DNA of 64,000 nucleotides from Enoplolaimus lenunculus (lineage: Eukaryota > Nematoda > Enoplea > Enoplida > Thoracostomopsidae). Where the stretch lies: NCBI GenBank assembly GCA_030248215.1, contig JASANG010001215.1, positions 124,001 through 188,000 of the forward strand, given 5' to 3'. Below, piece after piece: positions 1 to 26,940 of the stretch. Position 1 is the stretch's first letter. Each line of letters starts with the position of its first letter. The notes under the pieces were generated by a model. It ran no database searches, was not told where the DNA came from, and saw nothing but the letters and a program-made list of their open reading frames with translations. Made by a program: the position numbers and the translations under genes.

Positions 1-1708
1 TCCGATATATTAGCAAGTCCTGAACATTTGGAACTATATTACTTCAACGATGTAACAACCAAAACGTACTACAAAAACCCTTCTCAGCGTAATAAAGACA
101 AGGCTAAAATAAATAAAGTTTAGCATAAGCCCAAGCAAAAAATATTCTAAAATTTAATCCTAGTCTTTTTCGGTCCAATGAGAAAGCGAGCACTTGCGGA
201 TCCAGAGAAGGGGAACGGGCGGGCCTAAAAATATCCAATGCATATTACTAAAACAGACATAACTTTTCTAGGAACAGATAACCGGTAAATCCTGGCGGCC
301 ACAGATATGCAGTTATTGCAATCAGTTTTCTTTAAAAGCAGTCGATTCTCGTATCAGCTCTAATGTATTGATACACATACAACACATTTTACTTAAATAG
401 AACTCTGGCTGTAGCAAACGAGACTATTACAAACTGAAAAATTTTGCTGGAGTTTCCGGCAATTTCGGTAGTAAAATTTTGCATAATTTTGCAAAATTTA
501 TCTGTTTACTGCGTTTCGTTTTACCTTTGTTACAATTTTCAGAAATTTACGAAATGTTGCAGAAAATTACCGTAAAAACCAAACAACTTAAACAACATAT
601 TGCAGATATTGGCTAAAATTAACTAATTATCCATCATTTGTTACTAACTAATTTCGCTTCATTTCCGGCTCCGGCAAGTGTCGTTGACCTCCAGCTCCGG
701 TATTTTTCACCGGTTGCACCATGATAGAGGTATAGGAAACAATAAAGTAAATACGTCTCTCATAACAACTTCACCAATCGCAATCTGTGTAAAGCTTAAG
801 CAAAGGTTGCGTCCTTCGATTAGCTTGTTTGTAGCTGGCAGGACAGTTTTGAAAAACTTAATTGCCGAGATTTTTTGTGGGCAGGTCTTCATTAATATAA
901 CATTGTGCCGTTATAGCTATGGGTAACTTTGTTGCCACAAAGCTATAACTCGGAAAATATTCTCAGCGTCAGAGCTACTGCAATTTCTTAAATTGTTGTA
1001 CACCTGGGATTTATTGATGAACATTCATATGAAGGAAAATGCTGAGAATTTCTCATGATACTGCTAATATTGGCTATTACATGGTATCACAATACCTTTC
1101 CGCATACCAATAGAGACTGAATACGAAATAAAAAGTTTATGGCTAGAACAATAAATACGACTTACTCTATTCACAAATCATGGTTGAAGAATTATTTCGA
1201 CTTCAGGAAATTGAGAAAAATCGACAAACTATTTAAATTCCAACCTAAACTATGTCTAACGTGCAAACAAATGTGACAAAATGCCGTGATTTGCCGCAGC
1301 TGTGTAGATTTATACTCGCTGCGATCAATGCGTCTAAACAAATGCATCAATATTGAATGTCGTAATATTGTCATGTGGTACATCAACATTCTGAGCATTC
1401 ACAATCACATTTTTGATACGAGAATCACACACACACCAATCATTATTGAAGTCAAACCAACTCTCTGCCAATAACTGCAATTTAAATCTCAGCCCAGCCT
1501 CATTCCGAGTTCCGAATATTTCTTCAAATCCTTAAACTTTCGTTCTTTGTTCCTGCCAAGTTTAACACAGGTGATGTCCCTAAAGGCAGCCATTAAAATT
1601 TCGTTCATACCCCATTTCCGGTACCTCGCGTACCTTCAAAATCTTAAAACCGTGTTTCCGCCCCATTGCAGATATGTCATGCACCGTCAACGCCTTAATA
1701 TCGTCATC
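1..1708. other. 3' flank of membralin; no gene seen
   Basis: No conserved protein can be read in either strand. The stretch from about 420 to 722 is a fragment of a CCGG-rich repeat whose best relatives begin at 38224 and 55353: all share text running from a gene-poor AAAATTTTGC segment into an end rich in CCGG. The fragment finishes with a GGTTGCACC-type terminus near 706-722. A minus-strand AATAAA near 1007-1015 could be the membralin polyadenylation signal, but this is only a motif match. Confidence 0.5.
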
Positions 1709-13372
<11,664 letters not shown>

Positions 13373-15579
13373 TTCATTAAATAATTATATATACAATACA
13401 GATAAACGTCTATAATATACACCAATACAAATGCAACATTACTCTTTGAAATAAAACTCGTTTGCATTTCAAATTATAATTTCAGAAATAAAGCAATTAC
13501 TTCGTTCATGCAACCTTCAGTAAAACAGTACCGAACCAAGGTCCCTGTATCATATGACAATATTTGGCAAAAGATTTGTGGGTTTTTTACTCAAGGGTCC
13601 TTCCACCCCCCTCCAAAAAACCGTCTCCCAAAGAAAATTCGAAAAAATCACAATTTTTCTCGAAATATAGGTCGTAAATTTGATCAATAAACTTAGATAA
13701 ACATTAAATTCAAGTAAACGTGTTCTAAGAACCAGCAAAACGCATAATCCTTCCTAGAAACACATACGTAAATGCATGTTTGTTTGCACAATTAAAATTT
13801 TTGTTTGTTGAAACCTTCAGTCCGCCACAGGGTGCAAGCGGAACTCAAATCCCGGGTAGGGTGTGTTGCCACATTTATACGTATTTATAGTTTTTGCAAT
13901 ACACCATGCTTTAGAGGACGTTTTCGAACCACTGCATGTACGTATTGTAAATGTTGCAATGACACTACTGCGAACGGTCCCTGTCGCTGCTTCCTCCCCG
14001 GTCGTTTACAGATACACTAATAGTGATGCAACAGAGGTAGTCGCAAGCCATTGCTTTGAACTGCTTTTAATATTGTGTGGCATAAAATATGTATATAGTT
14101 ATTTTACGTATATGCTTGGCAGTGAAAACCAAGTAGAAATAGAGATGTGAGTGGTCCTTACCGCCGCACCCTTTCCGGTCGCGTATAAGCTACATTAACA
14201 GTTTTTCTACTTCAAGGGAAAATCAGAATTTTAAAACGAAATTAAAGAGGAATTAACCTGGATATCAGGATTCGCTGAAGAAATTGAGCAAACCAGAAAA
14301 ACTGGTTTTTCATGTAGTCGGGTTCAGTTAGTTGATAGCAATCTCGAGAATGTATCCGTTTCTGGCGTTGTCTTTCAAGCTCTCTGGAGAGATTTTCTGC
14401 TGCTGTGCTAATTTCTAGTTAAAGTTCCACTTAGTTTAAATCTAATTTAGCTGCATTCGAACTTAGATGTATATTGCATGATTTGTGTTGCTCTGTGTTT
14501 TGTTACTGAATTAGTATTCATTTAGCATTAGTTCCATAACATCCTAATTTCTTAAAAACGTCTAACCAGCTTAATTGATTAATAGCGAGTTCGACGGTCT
14601 TCTAAGCCTTAAATCGAAGATCGGACCTGCAGGCTAACACCAAAAATGGATAAACTCGCTTGGTGCTCTAGTCCCTTGCCAAAAGCGACAGTCAGTCCTG
14701 CTTTATATCACGCCAACAAACTCAAAATGCAGATTTAATGATTTCACTTGTATAAATCTATTATAGTGTTTGGTGTAGTATATCACGTTCACAGCAAAAC
14801 ACCCAAAATACATGGAGGTGTTATATAGCAGTTTTACAATTAGCTAAGGTATTTACAGCATTAAAGTATATGAAATGTATTATTTGTAAGGTTGGGACCA
14901 AGCCATTTTATCACGCAAATTTTTCTAAGAACAAAAAATTATAATGTAGAATTGGGCCATACCAAAATATCAGAAACCAATTCTGAGAGAAAAAATTTAA
15001 TTTTTACAAAAGATTTTCTGAGGAAAAAATGGTATGGTTGAGATGTTACCATTTTATCACTATAAATTGTCTGACGGGAGATCGTACGACACCCGCCCCC
15101 CTCTGGATCTGCTAGTGTACACGGTGCTTCTTAACTTAGAATGACAAGATCTTTACGATAGTGTTTACCTATCACAGTACAAATCATGAAATGAAATATA
15201 CGAGTTGCATTAAACTTCGTTTGATAAGTTGACAAATTTCTTTGGCTTAATTGTGAAATTAGGTAGCTAGTATGCTTATTTTGATGTATATGGTTCGAAT
15301 GCAGCTGGAATAGATTTCTGTTGAAACTTATGGCGATTTTTAGGAAGGAATGTTTGAGATTGAGCTTTGCAGTGAAAAGTTGTGCAGAGGTCTTAAGACT
15401 TCCTAATACATACGTTTTGCGCATACAATTGTTTCGCATTTAGCTGATTTAAGTAACGGTAATATGTCTATGGTATAAAGTGTCCATTAACATAATGCCG
15501 ACCTGCAAATAATTTCCGGAAACTAGTTGGGAAGAAGTCCGCCAACTTTTTACCTAACGAAAACTAATTAAATTTTAAA
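13373..15579. other. shared 5' region between divergent membralin and bestrophin
   Basis: This 2.2-kb gap separates two genes transcribed away from each other. I see no conserved coding sequence. A short fragment with CAGGGTGCAAGCGG near 13830 is a scrap of a CCGG-type element. The last 100 bp before the bestrophin ATG contain ATGGTATAAAG at about 15469, a possible TATA-like box, without further support. Promoters of both genes should lie here. Confidence 0.45.
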
Positions 15580-18500
15580 ATGACTGTCACGTACTCGCTG
15601 AATGTTAGCACAACACAGCTTGGTGGGTTTGGAAAATTATTACTTCGTTGGCGTGGGAGTATTTACAAGCTAATTTATCGAGAGTTACTTATCTTCACCG
15701 GCGCTTACTACCTGCTCGCCATGCTATACAGACTCGTACTGCGGAAAGATCCAAAACATAAAAAGTAAGTAACCATATTCATTGTCTTAACCAAAATATT
15801 AGAAAGTGTCATGTCCAATAAAACCTCAAAGGGCGTGTCAGTCTGGGTAAGCAAGCTACGGTTGCTTTTGAACTAGCGTCCTTCTGCGTGTCAGGCAGAC
15901 GCTAGTCTGTTATCATTGCGACACGTAGCCCGCCTGTCAAGCTGCTTTCAACACCTGTTTCAATGCTCTGGCAAGTCAACACAGTTAACAACGCTAAATC
16001 TTTGGATACAACCAAAGTCGGTGTCCGTTTTAAGCACAACAATGATGCTACAACAACAACAACATCGTCGACTACATGTCGACCGTATGCTACCTTCAAG
16101 GTGCACTGCATATATAGTGCATATGCACCAGGACAAGCATGTCTCACATGCTCACAGGGCGGTTCTTATGACGAATGAAAAAGTAAATGCACTGTCTAGT
16201 GGCATCGTCTTTGAACATGTTCATAATTGTTTTAATTGTGGGTATCGTCTACATATTATGTAGTCGGACTTTGTAGAAAACTTCGAAAAAATGCAATTTT
16301 CAGCTGTTTCCTTATAAAATTCTGCGATAATATATATTAGAAACAGTTTATTGACAGAATTGAATTAATTGCAAAAAACATTTCGAAATAACTACTTTCC
16401 AATATTTAAATGATTATAAATAATTTACCACAAAACCGTTAAAAATTTCAATTTCTGCATCTTTGAATGCAGGAACAAGAATTGATTTTTTGGAATTTGG
16501 ACCGGAAAGGGAATTCCGGTGGAATCCTGGTTCTCAGCCCCCGACTTTTATCTCTTTGATTTTCGAAAAAGTTTCCGCGCATCAAACTCCACCTGTGTTG
16601 GCCGGCAGGGATAATAGGCTCGGTCTCAGCAAGTCTTGGTATTTGGCAGGTCTCGGTTTCGATCTAGACCAGCTGTCGAGGATTCAGTAAATGTTTGACT
16701 GTATTGTTAAAGTAAATAATAACTGAAAATAAAATTATTTTATGAAATTAGGAAATTTTGTAGTTATGCAATAATTACAAGAAGATTTCTGACAAAAAAG
16801 ACAAAAAAGCTATAAAAAAATAAAAGTATGAACAATGTATTAAAATAATTTACTTTGAAAATTTAATTTTTTTCGGTGATGACCAAAAATTGACTGAAAC
16901 CTAGACTTTTCTTGGCCGGTCTCGATCTCGGTTTTTAACCGATACCGTCCATTTTGTTGGCTAATAGAAACCGGGTGCACGACCAAAAAGCCTTTTATTC
17001 GAGATTCAGCTAGCAAAAGCCAGTGAACTGTGCCGATATTTTGTATGCTTCTGCTTTTCAGAACAAGTCGACACAACAAATATATTTTCTGATTTCGGGG
17101 CATCTTTAAAGTCATTTAAGACGAAATTTTTGCTTTGAATATTTTTTACCACAAACTGAACGAATCTGTTCATCGCCGTCAGAATTTGTTAATAGCATCA
17201 GGAACTAAAAACTTCTTGGGCGGTAAGAAAAGTTTTCGTAAACGAAGCACTGAATTCAGCAATAAATAACTATATTAATTCTTGACTATCACTCTTGCAA
17301 ACTTCAAAAGTGCTATTGACATAGCTAGCAGTTAACTACAATAACTTTTACTTTTTACAGGTCTGCCAGTGTTTCCTCAACTTCTAGTCTCGATTCCAAA
17401 TTTCATGGACCCAAAAATCCGAGACCGAGACCTGCCAAATGTTAATACTTGTCGATACCGAGACCGAGACCCTCTAAATACTGAAACTTGCCGAGACCGA
17501 TGCTCCCATCTCTAATCCAGGTTCCAAGCTCGTTATCAAGTATTGTAATTTTGTTTCAGAGTATTCGAAAGCGTTGCAATGTATTGCCGCGATTTCTCTG
17601 ATCTTATACCAATAACTTTTGTTCTTGGCTTCTATGTGTGGCTAATTATTGCCCGTTGGTGGGGACAGTACATGAGTCTACCGTGGCCGGATAGGTACAT
17701 ATAAAATTCTATTTCTTAATTATTGTAATATACACTATGTAGGTAAATCGTTGGTTTTCAACGTACTTGTTAGGGAACGACCGGATCCAAAATTTTGCAT
17801 TTACCGGATCCGGATCTTAAAATTCAGATCCAGCCCGGATCCGGATGTTACTAGCTGGATAATTTTTCAATACCTAACGTATATAAAATACAAAAAGTTC
17901 AACTGATTGTTTCGCAAAATTAGTCAACAAAACTTACAGCAACTAAAAAACAAGTCTTTAATATTTTTATGTTTGTTCTTCTTCCGCAACAACACTGGTC
18001 TCCACGTGGATGTCGTTAACCTGACATTCCAACAAAGCATTAATGCTCACACAGTGCTTATTAGATTACGTACGCATAGTTGAAATACATGCACCAATTT
18101 TGATTTGCTTTTGTTTGTATATCAAATTTCGGATGCGGAGATCCGGCAATTTATTTTACCTGATCCGGATTCGGATCCGGATCTTAAAAATTGCAGAGAT
18201 CCGGATGTCGGATCCGGTCGATCCCTAGTGCTTGTTTTTGCGTATGGCTAATTAAGACATTTGGAAACTGTCGATGGATTATATATATTTCTGCATTCAT
18301 TAAAGTATACATACGATTTTTGATAGGATGGTGATTTTATACGTGTATCTTCTGCTGCACGAGGCTACAATAATATAAAAGCCCGTCGAAAAAAGTTTCC
18401 GGAGCAGCCACTGAAACTATGTTGTATATTATCAAGGCATGTGTACGCTCATTGGCTACTTGGTGTCCCGGAAGCTAATTTTTGTAATACTTGTTGCTAA

Positions 18501-21500
18501 TGCTACGTATCGTATCGGCAGTGTGATTACAGGTCAAAAAGGAAAGAAACTGTCTGTTTTTAGGGTTGTTCTGCTCGTGACAACTTATATCCAAGGCACT
18601 GATGATCGTGGCCGGCTGATACGAAGAACGCTTGCGCGCTATTTGAATATCATGGCTGTTTTGACATTACAAGCAACAAGCACCAGCGTTAAAAAGCGTT
18701 TTCCTACTATGGATCATATGGTTGAAGCAGGTACATCATATATTATCCGTAGTCTGTATTATTAAACAAGTTTTCGTTGTCAGGGGCGGTGTCAATGTTT
18801 TGTTCGGGTGGATGGTTGCGAGGACGCAAAGGCGGTTTTTTTTCATTTTCTTATTTGCAGTACGCCGGCAAAAATTTACCGGAACTGGTTGGTCAGAAAA
18901 TTTCGGAACCAGAACCGGAATTTCGGTTGCACCCTGCAAGAGTGTAGTACTTCAGCCGGTATATATTAAAATTACGCTAATATATATGTATGGGCACACC
19001 CGTTATTATTAAATACCGGAACCGGAAGGTTAAACAAATATCGATACCGGAACCGTAGGACAAACAGTACTCGTTATCGAAAAACTCGCTTTTAATCGCA
19101 AAATAGGTTAATTTTTATTAGGTATGCTTGTTCTAAGAACATAGAAAAGTTAACTCAAATCTGAGCGCTGTTATTTTGAGATACATGATTGTTTTCTGTC
19201 TGAATTGAATCTTAAATACAGGGTTGAAGCATCGGGTCGATATATACTTATGAGACATTTGGTTTTCCCTCTGTACACTCGAACATCATTGAAAATTGAA
19301 ACCCTATAACACACCATTTAGAATGTCAAAACCTTGAAACGCAGTACCTAGGAAACGTTAATACATTTTCGTTGGTTTTGCCCCAGTTTTATGCTGTGTT
19401 CATAAGTTCATGGTTTTGAGAAAGAGTGTTTTATAATAATAATAATAATCATAATAAACTATGGGGAGCCAGTTTAGATCAGTTCTGTTCGAACTTTAGT
19501 GCTTTTAAGTAATCACCAAAAATAGCGATCGCTTAGCGGGTTACAAACTCTCAAACTACAGATACTTAAGTGGACGTTCTACCAGGGTGCAACCGGAATT
19601 ACAATTTACCGGAACCGGAATTTGAAAATTTTACCGGAACCGGAAAGTGAAAAATGCATTTCACCAAAAAATTTCATTTTAATCGTATTTTTGGCTCTAT
19701 TATTTGTGAAACAACCTTAGTCGAACATAGGTATTCATTTTATTTGTTGTATTTTAGATTTTCGTTGTCGACTGAAGTGAAATCCACCATCAATGCCTTA
19801 TATTCGGAGTACAAGTGGCTTTCAAAAGAGATTCTTAAAAATTAGCAAATTATAACACCGGAAGTTTTAAATCCGGTAAAAATTTACCGGAACCGGAAGG
19901 TGAAAAAATGCCGGAACCGGAATTCCGGTTGCACCCTGCGTTCTACCACTATGCCATGCAGCCCGCATCTCCAACTGCTTTCTTCGTCGATATATGTCGA
20001 GCCACGTGCTGCCGGCAATCATATATACATTGTATTACAGACAAGCATATTCTTATGCTGACATAAACTGTATAGGTACATATATAGTTGGCAACTTAAC
20101 CTTTTTAAACAATTTGTTCGATATGTTGTTGCTGTTCTCGCTTGAATTCTGTCCTATTAACACTAAAATATATAAAGAGACTCCGACTGTATCGCTGAAG
20201 TGGTTTTTGCGTTTTTGAGCTTTGAGTGCACATAGTGCAAAGCTGCTGTTACTTAAGGGAATTATAAACTTCGTTGCGCCTTTCTGTGAATTCAAAACTG
20301 ACTTCTAGAACAACTGAAATTGTAGGATTTCAGTCTTTTCTCTCGCGTGTTTTTTTGCCTCAGCTGTTTGGGTTGTCAAATTGGCTTTGTTTGTGTGCTC
20401 GATGGCTTTTTCTCAGCTCGCTGTTGTTCGTACTACGTAAATATAAATCATCTATTTGCTTTTTAAGAAAGCATACAAACTGTTTGAAAAATGATGCAAA
20501 ATAATATTATTGATTGTAATATCGTAATGAAAGTAGTGTACAGGTACAGATATTCAACTTATATGTTTTCGACGTTTATCCGGATTTATAACTAGTGTAA
20601 ATAGTGAGCAGAGCGCACTCTTTGTATACCGTTCAATTACTGTTTAATAAGCTATTGGTCATAGCACGTGCTTTGTGCAAAGTTAAACAGAGCATACTAT
20701 TATAACACAGGGTCGGACATCGAAAAAAACCAATGGAATAAACGGTTTTTTGTTCTTGGACAAACGCAAAACAACTTTTTTATAACAATTATATCAATTT
20801 TTGCAAATCTTCGCTGGGGGCATCATCCGGGGGCCCCAGTTCGCAACCGGTAGACATTTCTGAGTCTGGATTTGCAGAATTTTTAGTAAAGCGTCAGCTG
20901 CACTAGCCAGTGTTTAGTTACGCCAACAAATGTAATCGAGGAGAGGGTAAGTTTAATCCATATTGATGATGTTTTTCCCAAAAAAACCGAGAGCAGAAAT
21001 CTTGAGCTGGGGGCTGAACCGGGTGGAAAAATCTTGATTGGGTGATGGCTTTTGATAAGTGGGGGATCCCCCGCTCCAGTAGCGAACCCCCAGTTTGATT
21101 TACAAAATTTTGTGGAACATGTCTGATTAGGATATACATACCTACCAGAAGTTGTTACTATAACTTTAATTAAAGTCGTGTAACAATGAGACTAAAAATT
21201 GTGTTAGCAGTTCGTTTGTCGAACTGAAATCCACAATTTGTCGGTCGAGTACATTGTTCTATAAAAAACCGATCCACTTATAACGCAATCGAAACGACAA
21301 GTTTAATCCGGTACGCATTATACAGTACAAACGTAACTAGGAAATTTCACGGCAGACTGAAAGACAATCTACCGTATATATGTTTGTGTTGCACCGTTCG
21401 TCAATGTCCGTCAACGTACGATATTGTACAGGAGCAATTTGCGTACGATACCGAGCGGTGACGTACTGCGACGGACGGCGCTCAAAGACATTAAGATTTA

Positions 21501-24500
21501 TAAACAGTATAGCACCGCCCTTAAATTGTATAAAATGTAACAGCAATGGTTTTATGGTACCTACATACAGGGTGCGGCCGGATTGCAAAAAAACCGGATC
21601 CGGATAGTGATTTTTTATTGTAACCGGAAGTTAACCGGATAGTGTGTTTTTAAAATAAATCAATTTTTAGCACGGAAGTGCGTCAGTAAACGTGAATTAA
21701 TCTTTAGTAAACGGAATATTGCGTTTATACAAGGAGCGTGTCCTAATACTTGAAAATAATTGCGTGGAGCTGCAAATAATTGGTATATTTCAATAATAAA
21801 ATCCGATTCGCTGTCTTCACCATATGCAAAAAATACTGCTTTAAACCAATACTGTATAATTACATGTAATGGGACTGAAAACATAACATCTAACAACATA
21901 ATTTGCAAAAATTGGAAATTTACGAAATCATAACCGAAATCCGGTATCAGGTAGGTTTATACCGGAACCGGATGCGGGGTTTTTGCGGATAGTAAACAGG
22001 AGCCGGATATCCGGTCGCACACTGCCTACATATATAATTTACCTCCATAGGTCATCTGTGAATTGCTAGCAATAAATTCAAACCCGTCTAGTTTGAATCT
22101 TGGTAAGCGGAAGCATTTTTGTAGTTTTATGAGAATATTTATGTATAGCCGCGTGGTTTTATTTATTGTGTTTTATTTGACTGAAATGACATGTTTTCTA
22201 GGCCTCATAACTGAAGAAGAACGTTCTTTCATCGAAACTACAACCAGCCCGCACGGAAACTGGTTCCAGCCAAGCGTTTGGTTCGCAAATTTGGCAATGC
22301 AGGCGCGTAAAGAAGGCCGAATTCATGACGATATTCATTTGAAGACCATTATGGATGTTAGTGAGTTTAGATGTATGCAGCTACATATTGCGTTTGGTAG
22401 GATTATGTTTACACGTAGTTTTTTATGTTGGTTCGGATACTGTTTGACAATAGTTGAAAAGTAGTAACTGAAAATTTAATTACATACACTGGTCATCAGG
22501 GTGTAACCGGAATTACAATTTACCGGAACCGGAACCGGAATTTGAAAATTTTACCGGAACCGGAACCGGAAAATGAAAAATGCATGTCACCAAAAATTTC
22601 ATTTTAATCGTATTTTTGCTCTATTATTTGTGAAACAACCTTAGTCGAACACAGGTATTTATTTTATTTGTTGTATTTTAGATTTTCGTCGTCGACTGAA
22701 GTGAAATCCACCATCAACGGCTTATATTCTGAGTACAAGTGGCTTTCAAAAGAGATTCTTAAACGGCCAAATTATAACACCGGAATTTTTAAATCCGGTA
22801 AAAATTTACCGGAACCGGAACCGGAAGGTGAAAAAATGCCGGAACCGGAACCGGAATTCCGGTTGCACCCTGCTGGTCATAGATGAAAACTTTGGAATTT
22901 GCCCCCTGTTCCGTCATTTGCGGGCTCCGACCATTTTGAGCAAATGTCGTCTGCCGAGCAAATAGCGCAAAAGAGTTGGAATTTGTTTGTGTGTGATACT
23001 AAGAATTATATATTTTTTCTTTAATTATCGATGTAATCGTATTGAGTGGCGCTTGATAGAACTACCCCAATCAAGATTCCCCTGTTGTTATCCGGAGCCC
23101 CTGGTTAAAGCCATCCATTCCGAATTTCTCAGAATAGTAAATATTGTTTTCAGTGATTTTTCGTTTACTATTTATTTGGCAGGTGGACCACAGACACCAG
23201 TGCATTAAACTATTAAACAACAAATTAATCAGCCATTGTGTAATGTATACGTGCCGGATCTAGTCGGACTGCACATTTGAGCGGGCAGGACTGTTGACAA
23301 AATCCGGACCGGCGCGGTCCGGTTCACCTCACTTTTTATGTCATTACAATACTAGAGCAATTTGATGCTAGCGATACATAGAATCTTAAATGGCAGCAAA
23401 TGTTACATGGTCTCGTTTATGTTCATTTTGCTACTTAGTTTCATTACAAACTTTTTGGTGTTATAACCCGTTTAATTATATAATTAGTTTTCAAAGCATC
23501 TGCGGCTATGTTTGATAATAACATTTGCGTTAAATTATTTCTATAATCCATGTGTACTAAGCCTAGCGTGTATATACTAAATAACATTGGCGTTATTTTT
23601 GTACTAAAAGAATGCCCGGAGTAAAATTAGACAAACGCATTTTCTATAGGTACGTCCGTACGACTTTTATAATGTTCGAGTCTAAAGCGGGTGGGGAAAG
23701 TTAAACACGATTGTTTGAGTGCATGTCTGATCGTTGTATAGCGTTCGTTGAAGCATATGAAGGGTGTTATACAGCGGATAAAGCTAATCCAAAGAACCTG
23801 ATGCGTCAAACGTAACTGAATTATATCGGAATCGGAACAAGAAATTTTACTTGAATCGGAATCAATCGGAACTATAAATTTTGTAGAATCTATGCTATTT
23901 CCCTTATAATTTATATGTGCTGTTGTAATATATTTGTTTTTGTGGTTTCTCTACTGCTTATGAGGGTTAAATTTAAGCTTATAAACCCTTAAAAAGAAAT
24001 TTACATAATGTCCAAGTATGTCTAATCATTAAAATGTTAGTTCTGTCAGCGCAACCGCGTAGTAAATTTGTGCAAGCATATCGAAGCATAGCAAACTTTC
24101 ATAGATGACCTACGTACGCAGGTGATTATCCGATCATTTCCACTACATTTATCAAGACTGGACCGCTTAATAATTTGTTTCACTAAAAGGCGTACCTAAG
24201 GGTTGCGCTATACATTACTGTGCCGGATGCCGCTTTTCGCCGTTATGCTCTTGCTAACAAAATATAGGCAAAATCAATTTGGTGGCGTGCGGCAATTTTT
24301 AATAAAAAATGTTAACGTGTCCGCGCTGGGCGAGTATAGCGCAATTGTAAGCTAACAGCAAACAACAAAGCCGCAAATGAATTAATGTAAAATTCAAAAT
24401 CCAATTATAGAATTGCAACTGGATTTGCGGTGGAATTGTAATTGTATTCAGAATTCCGTAATTGTGTCATCTATAAATGATGCTTTAACTGTAAAAATGA

Positions 24501-26886
24501 AATTCAAGGCATGTGTATGACGCTAACGCTGTGTCGTGAAGCGATTGAAACGGATGTATTTGAATAATATCATTGTGATCTATGTAACTTTCAACCCATT
24601 ACATCTTAATCTCATTACAGTACTAATCTAATTTTGGTGCAAAATTTAATGTTTTCACGTTATGTTTAAGGGTTCCGCTATACTTGACGTCCGGCGCCGT
24701 CCGTCACCGTGCGTCACACGTACGGCGACGTCCGTCAACGTCTGTCACCATACGTTATTGTACGTGAGTTATTTGCGTACGATACCGCACGGTGACGGAC
24801 GGCGCCGTACGGGTGACGGACATCGCCGCACGTGAAAAAAGTATAGCGCAACCCTTGTTTGAATTCTTCTGCAACAGTTGTCTGTGAGTTGTGTTCAATT
24901 GCTTGAGGCTATAAGTAATTGTTCACCTAATATTGTTTTGGTGTTGTTTTAGGAAATGTTAACATATCGCGGCTGCTGTGGCATGCTTTACAGTTACGAC
25001 TGGATTAGTGTTCCTCTTGTGTATACACAGGTAAGTCATTTGTACGACATAAACGACGGTTGTTACATAGCGGACTTGAATATGGAGTTGCTAATGGTAT
25101 TTAATAGCTCATAGAGAGAACGTTTAATCAGATTTTACGTTAAGTCCGGCTTAGCACAGTATATTGTAGTTATGGCGAGCAGGGGCGGCACCTGAATGGG
25201 GTAAAGCGGCTGCACCTCTTTTGAAATCACTTAGCTGAATTTTCAGTTGAAAATTTTGAGCGATAATCACTTAAAACAGTATTGGGGCTGTCAGCCATTG
25301 CTAGGGTACATTATAAAACTAATGCCTCTGTTACTGATTTAATGTTATTTTATCGTTTTGTTAATGTTCTATAATAAACTGTGTCTACGTCGAAAAGAGC
25401 CGTACAAGTTTGGTATTTTGTTTTGCGACGAAATTTGATATAAAAACTGTTTTGACGGTTGTATAGAAAGTATATTTAGACCAAAACTGTCAGAAGCAGC
25501 GACATACAGATCTTAACTTGTAGATGTGTTTCGGTTTAACATTGATATTCGGTATTTTCAGGTGGTTACACTGGCGGTGTATTCGTTTTTCATTGCGTGC
25601 GTTATGGGTCGACAATATTTGTACTTGCCGCCCGAAGAGAAAGGCGGAAAGGCTTACATTCTGGATGAATTTATACCAGTGTTTACGATAATACAATTTT
25701 TCTTCTATATGGGCTGGTTAAAGGTTAGTAGTGTATTTGCTGTTTAAAAACCAGATAAATTAACTGAAATACTGTTTTTTCTTTTTTATTTATCACAAAA
25801 AGATGACTCAGACGGCGCAACCTGGAGGTTCCCGGATCAGTATTTTGACAGTAATTTTTTCGATGAAAACTGGTCTGCAATGCTCAGAATTTCCCCGGTA
25901 GCGAACGGAAGGCTCTCTCTCCTCCGTCAGCATGCAATTAAAAATTCAAAAATTACCTCAAAGATATTTTTACAAACAATATTATTGAACGACACGAAAC
26001 AAAAATATAAAAGCAAATTTCGCTATCCAGAATGTGGCAACCTCGCGCAGAAATTCTATTAAAGTTGGCAGTAAACCTTACCGTGGGGATTTGTCAGTGT
26101 ACTAATTACATTATGAAAGTTTTGATCGTTAAATTGCCGGTTTGCACAAATCATTTTTGCAAAAATATTGAACATTTTGTTTCATTCATTTCAGACTGCT
26201 GAAGAGCTTATCAATCCACTTGGCGATGACGACGATGACTTTGAACTCAACTACTTAATCGATCGTAATGTCCAGGTAACTGTAATGCATACCTGTTAGT
26301 CAGGCAGTTGTATATAATTTTCTGTTGCATATTGTGGTTAAAACCATTTAACATATTGAATTTTTTGTCTTTATAATAGCACTAAGCTCAAGATCATTTT
26401 AAACTTCCAATCGGCAGGCGTTCAACGTCGACTGCACATTCAGTTCAGAAATTGCGGTAGCATTGCTTTGCTAAAATTTATTTATAAGAAGTCCGTTCGA
26501 AACCGTTAGATCGGAACTTGCTTGCAAACCAGACAGAACTAGAAACTAGTAAACCGGAACCAGAGCGGGAAATGGAACGTTTACGAAAATTCTCTTAACC
26601 CTTTGTTTGCTGAGTAAATTCACTTTTATATATTGCCATCAATAAATGAATCAAACCGGGTGTAAAAAGCAAAAGCTAGTCATACAAGGCAAAGATTTAA
26701 ACCATTTTGACACAATCAGTGGTCAAGCGACACTATGATCAGCCAATAGATTCTAGTCTAAAATACGCATTTATCGAATCATGGTGCAAAAAACGGCAAA
26801 GCGTTAAGTTCCGGTTCCTGTTAGTAATCATGAAACAAGACTCAAAACTTCCGGCCGAAATCTGCTTTTCGAGTTTCAAGAAACCA

Positions 26887-26940
<54 letters not shown>

